Below, in pieces: positions 60,922-64,000 of a DNA stretch of 64,000 nt. Numbering within the stretch: position 1 is the stretch's first letter; each line of letters begins with the position of its first letter. Made by a program: the position numbers and the translations under genes. The notes under the pieces were generated by a model. That model worked only from the letters and a program-made list of their open reading frames with translations. It did not search any database and was not told where the DNA came from. The DNA is from Phaeosaccion multiseriatum (lineage: Eukaryota > Ochrophyta, other classes), in contig OZ218950.1 in the NCBI GenBank assembly GCA_965112735.1, positions 5,580,001 through 5,644,000 on the forward strand. The letters are read 5' to 3'.

Positions 60922-62352
60922 CTAGAAGAGAGTGAAGTACTCATCGAGGCTTGGGGGCTTCACTCCAAAGTATTTGGAAATCTGATTGCCATACAGGCAG
61001 CAGCGGCAGTTGGCGAGGAACTGGCCATTGAAGTAACTCCTCGCGATATTCCCGCCTCCGAGAAGCTGCTGCTTGGCCAGACAGTTGAGGAAGCGGAAGG
61101 CCTGTGTGGTTTGCACGAAGCCCCACTCCACAGCGATCCGGCGGCGACTCATGCTCTGGTTCTCTTCGTCATCCTCGGCAAGAAGGGGCAGTCCGCCAGC
61201 CCTGCGAATAGTGTGAACGATGTGTGTGCGAGCCGCCACGTAGCCCTTGTCGCCATACACAAGGTACTGCGTCGGTTGGCCTGCTTGGCAATCTAGCATG
61301 CGACGGTCAAGGTCGCTGATGTCGAGCATGTGTTCGTCGTGCCTAGAGCCCGGGAAAGCTCCATAGATTTCAAGCTGGGCAGAGCAGGATTGGGAGGAGA
61401 TGTGTACCGTCGTTAAATGCGTTGCTAGTCAAGACAAGGACCTCTCCGACCTCTAAACACAGACCGCCCACCCCCCCCCCTCCCTCCAGCACACTTGCAA
61501 GCCACTGTACTGTACCATCATTCCATTTGGAGCCTCCACGCCCTGGTAGCCGAGTGTGTGGCGGTGCTTGCGACCGTCGTAGAACATTCTCTGCGTGTCT
61601 TGCATGTTCTCCGCCTGGCTGGGGCGGCAGATTGGCCTCTTGGTGCCGTCCATGATCAGAGCAACTCTCTGCATGACCTCGACCCGCCTCCCAGCAATTG
61701 GAACCTCCTCAGGATGCGTCGTGAAAGCCGCTGCAAAAGAGGGAAAGAAGTTGACCCACTTGTGCACAGACTTCACGAGCTTGGGTGCTGCCCACCTGTT
61801 GAAAATGTGGTCTTGTACCAAGTGAAAGACTCTGGAGAACTGGGTGTTCTCTCTTCCATACTGCTCGCTGAGGTCCTCCAGCGTCTTTGAGCTCGACAGG
61901 CGCACCAAATAAAGGATGAGCCCCTCCTCAGCAGTCCATGTGCACCCATTCGAGGCTCGCAGGATTGGTGGTAGCTGCAGCAGGACGAGCAGCTGGGCGA
62001 CGTCTGCGACTTTGAAGCGGAGGTTGGCCCAGGACGTGTCTTCTGTGAATGCTGCGATGGCCAAAGGGGGGCGCACCAGGGTTCTGATCAAGAAGGGCTG
62101 CCACCGAAGCAGTCTCCGTCGCCGCCGTATCACCAGTAACACCAGCAAGCCGGCAGCGACCACGAGATTCCACGCTGCTCTCCGCATCTTCAGTATCGCG
62201 AAGACGAGCAACGCTCGGACAGAAAGCGCGCGAAGACGCCTTGCTCGGTGAAGGTCGTTGCAGCTGAGGCCACCTGCCCCTCTCAGAGCCACCCGCAAGG
62301 CACGCCGGGCCTTCTTCTTGCCGTCTGCCGGGCCGTGAGCCCACCGCGCCAT
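60922..62352 (-). CDS. PIF/Harbinger DDE transposase (HARBI1-like nuclease)
   Basis: Catalyses cut-and-paste transposition. Two exons (62352-61495, 61374-60922) join in phase to 436 aa. The DDE_4-type nuclease core is clear: first Asp in ALIMDGTKRPICRP, followed by KHRHTLGYQGVEAPNG; GAFPGSRHDEHML spans the exon junction side; second Asp in YLVYGDKGYVA; Glu in SRRRIAVEWGFVQ. The N-terminal part has a helix-turn-helix-like region (TAEEGLILYLVRLSSSKTLEDLSEQYG). The first 70 residues are Arg-rich with a hydrophobic patch and could partly be non-coding if a later ATG is used. All three catalytic acids are present. The gene points inward, convergent with the accessory gene, and its promoter would lie next to the right terminus. 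Confidence 0.9.
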
Positions 62353-62723
62353 CTTCTCTCCCTCCTCTCACTACCGCCGCTGTCTGCGCTTGTTGCACCA
62401 CAGCCAAGACTCTCTCGGTGCTCTACTCTCGCTACTTTCTTCCCTGTCATCAAAGCCGAGACTCTGTCGGTGCTCTGCGCTCTTTGCTGCGGCGTCCCAA
62501 GCCCATGGCGTTTGGTTGCGCGCCAGAGTGGGAAAGGCAGTTGGAAAGGCATCGACATACGATGACGAAGAGGTCGACTTTCGCCCATATTCTTCCTGAT
62601 ATTACCGATTTGGGACCAGAAAATAATTTCCCTAATCTTTGCTTTTCCCAAATAAATTCGGGAAGGATTGGCGAGGATTAATAAATTATTTCCGATTTAG
62701 GACTGGGAAAGTGGGTTTTCCTC

Positions 62724-62739
62724 AAATCGCAGACACCCT
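62724..62739 (-). repeat. Harbinger right terminal inverted repeat
   Basis: 16 bp, perfect inverted match to 58911-58926, followed by the ATT target duplicate. Confidence 0.93.
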
Positions 62740-62749
62740 ATTATGTGTA

Positions 62750-63149
62750 TATCCCTAACCCCAAATTTATGGTCATAGAAATGGGACATTATTTTTTCGA
62801 AGGGCCAAAATCGAGGTTTCCGACCGTCATTTTTTTGCGTCCTTGGAGTGAGCATTAGAGCTCATTCTTGACTACACCTCCACGTGCGGATGATGCAATC
62901 ACTGGTCGCGTCGTCATTTGAGGGCGATGCAAAAAACAGGCTAATGTCATATTCTCGTCGGCGCCTCACGCGACGAAGGCATCAGTGGATTGCATCATCC
63001 ACACGTGGAGACGTAGTTGAGAGTGAGCTCAAACTCCAATTCTAAGGACGAAAAAAAATGACCGTCGGAAACCTCGATTCCGGCCCTTCGAAAAAATAAT
63101 GTCCCATTTCTATGACCTTAACTGTATGACATTATCGGGGTTAGGGATA
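62750..63149. mobile_element. 400-bp foldback MITE
   Basis: Almost the whole element is an inverted repeat. Outer arms match (TATCCCTAACCCC at the left, GGGGTTAGGGATA at the right), as do GGGACATTATTTTTTCGAAG and its complement, TCGAGGTTTCCGAC, and an inner CACGTG-GGATGATGCAATC pair. The loop is about 60 bp near 62920-62975. It is flanked by TA on both sides, the target of Tc1/mariner-type elements. It has no coding capacity. It sits 10 bp from the Harbinger right end but has different termini, so it is a separate family. Confidence 0.85.
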
Positions 63150-63202
63150 TATAAATAGGCGAGAGTGATAATGGCTATGATACGTAGCTAGCTAGCTCCG
63201 TT

Positions 63203-64000
63203 CTACGACTTGTTCGACGACCTTCGAATGGCATTGCCCCAGTCTGCGATGTCCTCCTCCCTCACAATGAGCTGCTTGCGATGCACGGCCACCGCCAGCC
63301 CGGGCTCGCACGCCCGCATGGCCCTTGACACGAGCATGGCCCCCCTGTTTCCATTCATGGTGAGCACCAAGTCCCCACCCAGGCGCTGCGCTGGCACCTT
63401 GTCGCCGCTCTCACCGCTGCTGCTGCCACTGTGTCCACTGTCCCCCTGCTCCAAGTGCTTCCTCAACCAGTGCAGCACTCTTCTCGAGGCGGCGATGGCC
63501 ACAGGAAGATCTCCCCAGAGCGACATGTCTATGGCCAGCAAAGAGGCGTCCAAAGCGGCACCGGCCCCGGCCCTGGGGTTAGTACATTGCGTGGCCTGCC
63601 TCAGACTCGCCACCGGGTCCGCCAGCGCCCCGATGTCGCTCCCCTCCTCGAAGAGGGCATCCACCAGCTTGGCCGCCTCCTTTTCCTCGTCGCTGCTCTC
63701 CTGTTGGCCGGGGTTCATGTTGGCGACGACGGCCGCGATTGCCAACTCGTATGCCACGCCAAAGGAGGTGCCCCCTCCTTGCGTCCGCTCCCCCGCTGCC
63801 TTGGCTGCCTTCCTCATCTCCTCTACACAGAAGAGCAGCTCTGCCTCGCGCTCCGTCCTTCCGCTACACACGCGAATAACATCGCCGAAGATTGGGGCGT
63901 CAGGCTGAGGAAGGCCGCCACTTCTGTCGTTGCTGTTGCTGCTGCTACTACTACTGCTGCTACTACTACTGCTGCTGGGTGGAGCACCCTCCTCCTCACC
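63203..64000 (-). CDS. Unrecognised protein, C-terminal part, truncated at window edge
   Basis: I do not recognise this family. The frame is open from the window edge to a stop at 63203, giving at least 265 residues of the C-terminal part. After a poly-Ser stretch encoded by AGC/AGT repeats (63940-63975) it becomes ordered: PDAPIFGDVIRVCSGRTERE, LLFCVEEMRKAAKAAGE, a small-residue-rich SFGVAYELAIAAVVANMNPG, an acidic linker, LAIDMSLWGDLPVAIAASRR with VLHWLRKHLE, a Gly/Ser linker, and a final block GGDLVLTMNGNRGAMLVSRA...VHRKQLIVREEDIADWGNAI. The alternation of helices and a C-terminal beta-rich block suggests a soluble enzyme or adaptor. No catalytic motif is evident. Upstream exons and the start lie beyond the window. 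Confidence 0.65.
   Translation of the reverse strand, partial: GEEEGAPPSSSSSSSSSSSSSNSNDRSGGLPQPDAPIFGDVIRVCSGRTEREAELLFCVEEMRKAAKAAGERTQGGGTSFGVAYELAIAAVVANMNPGQQESSDEEKEAAKLVDALFEEGSDIGALADPVASLRQATQCTNPRAGAGAALDASLLAIDMSLWGDLPVAIAASRRVLHWLRKHLEQGDSGHSGSSSGESGDKVPAQRLGGDLVLTMNGNRGAMLVSRAMRACEPGLAVAVHRKQLIVREEDIADWGNAIRRSSNKS

Larger units (their letters stand above)
58911..62739. mobile_element. PIF/Harbinger-type DNA transposon, apparently complete
   Basis: 3829-bp element bounded by perfect 16-bp terminal inverted repeats AGGGTGTCTGCGATTT and AAATCGCAGACACCCT. It is flanked on both sides by the 3-bp direct repeat ATT (58908-58910 and 62740-62742), the target-duplication length of PIF/Harbinger elements. 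It carries two convergent genes: a DDE transposase and an accessory protein, the standard two-gene layout of autonomous Harbingers. Subterminal regions hold further TTCCC/GGGAA short repeats that could be transposase-binding sites. Both reading frames are open after splicing and the catalytic triad is intact, so it may be recently active. Confidence 0.88.

Overview
This is a nuclear genome window from a eukaryote that is GC-rich, intron-dense and very rich in simple repeats. Several features point to a photosynthetic alga with a complex (secondary) plastid, most likely a heterokont: an MGDG synthase gene, two proteins with N-terminal signal-peptide-like leaders (one followed by an SSAF motif like the heterokont plastid ASAFAP signal), and a ciliary IFT22 gene that implies a flagellated stage or ancestry. 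Species cannot be assigned from the sequence alone. Introns are GT-AG, with three GC-AG exceptions. I reconstructed exon chains by hand; in nearly all genes every junction keeps the reading frame and the coding total is a multiple of three.

Layout. 1-1375 (-): 5' part of MGDG synthase, cut by the window edge. 2009-5085 (-): PRP38B-like splicing factor with a Tudor-like domain and RS tail. 5404-6808 (-): unrecognised protein, divergent from 6948-10819 (+): UFD1-domain/zinc-finger protein with an SHP box and a RanBP2 finger. 10845-12512 (-): membrane-anchored SGNH-hydrolase-like protein lacking the usual nucleophile. 13059-16383 (-): degenerate clamp-loader-like AAA+ protein with a Cys/His-rich cluster, divergent from 16483-17950 (+): AAGAB/p34-like adaptin-binding protein. 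18257-19853 (-): plastid-targeted DCC-family thiol oxidoreductase. About 20131-22424: a 2.3 kb CTCA satellite with two copies of a 240-bp spacer. 22584-24260 (+): poly-Q/NPF/PDZ protein. 24560-25862 (+): IFT22/RABL5. 26102-29591 (-): organellar EttA (ABC-F), divergent from 29731-31972 (+): DNAJC25. 32683-34689 (-): NOC2, divergent from 34970-40896 (+): CPSF73. 41132-58526 (-): a 35-exon ISWI remodeller over 17.4 kb with an N-terminal HMG box and a C-terminal region resembling the CAF-1 large-subunit winged helix. 58911-62739: a complete PIF/Harbinger transposon (3-bp target duplication, 16-bp inverted termini, two convergent intron-containing genes). 62750-63149: a 400-bp foldback element. 63203-64000 (-): 3' part of an unrecognised gene.

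The genes are mainly nuclear information-processing functions (splicing, 3'-end formation, ribosome assembly, chromatin) plus organelle genes (MGDG synthase, DCC, EttA) and trafficking or proteostasis genes (UFD1-like, AAGAB-like, DNAJC25, PDZ/NPF, IFT22). They are not an operon; head-to-head pairs with short spacers are common. The strongest candidates for something undescribed are the HMG-ISWI-WHD fusion, the degenerate AAA+/zinc protein, and a genome-wide-looking intron habit in which purine repeats follow the 5' splice site and complementary pyrimidine repeats precede the 3' splice site.
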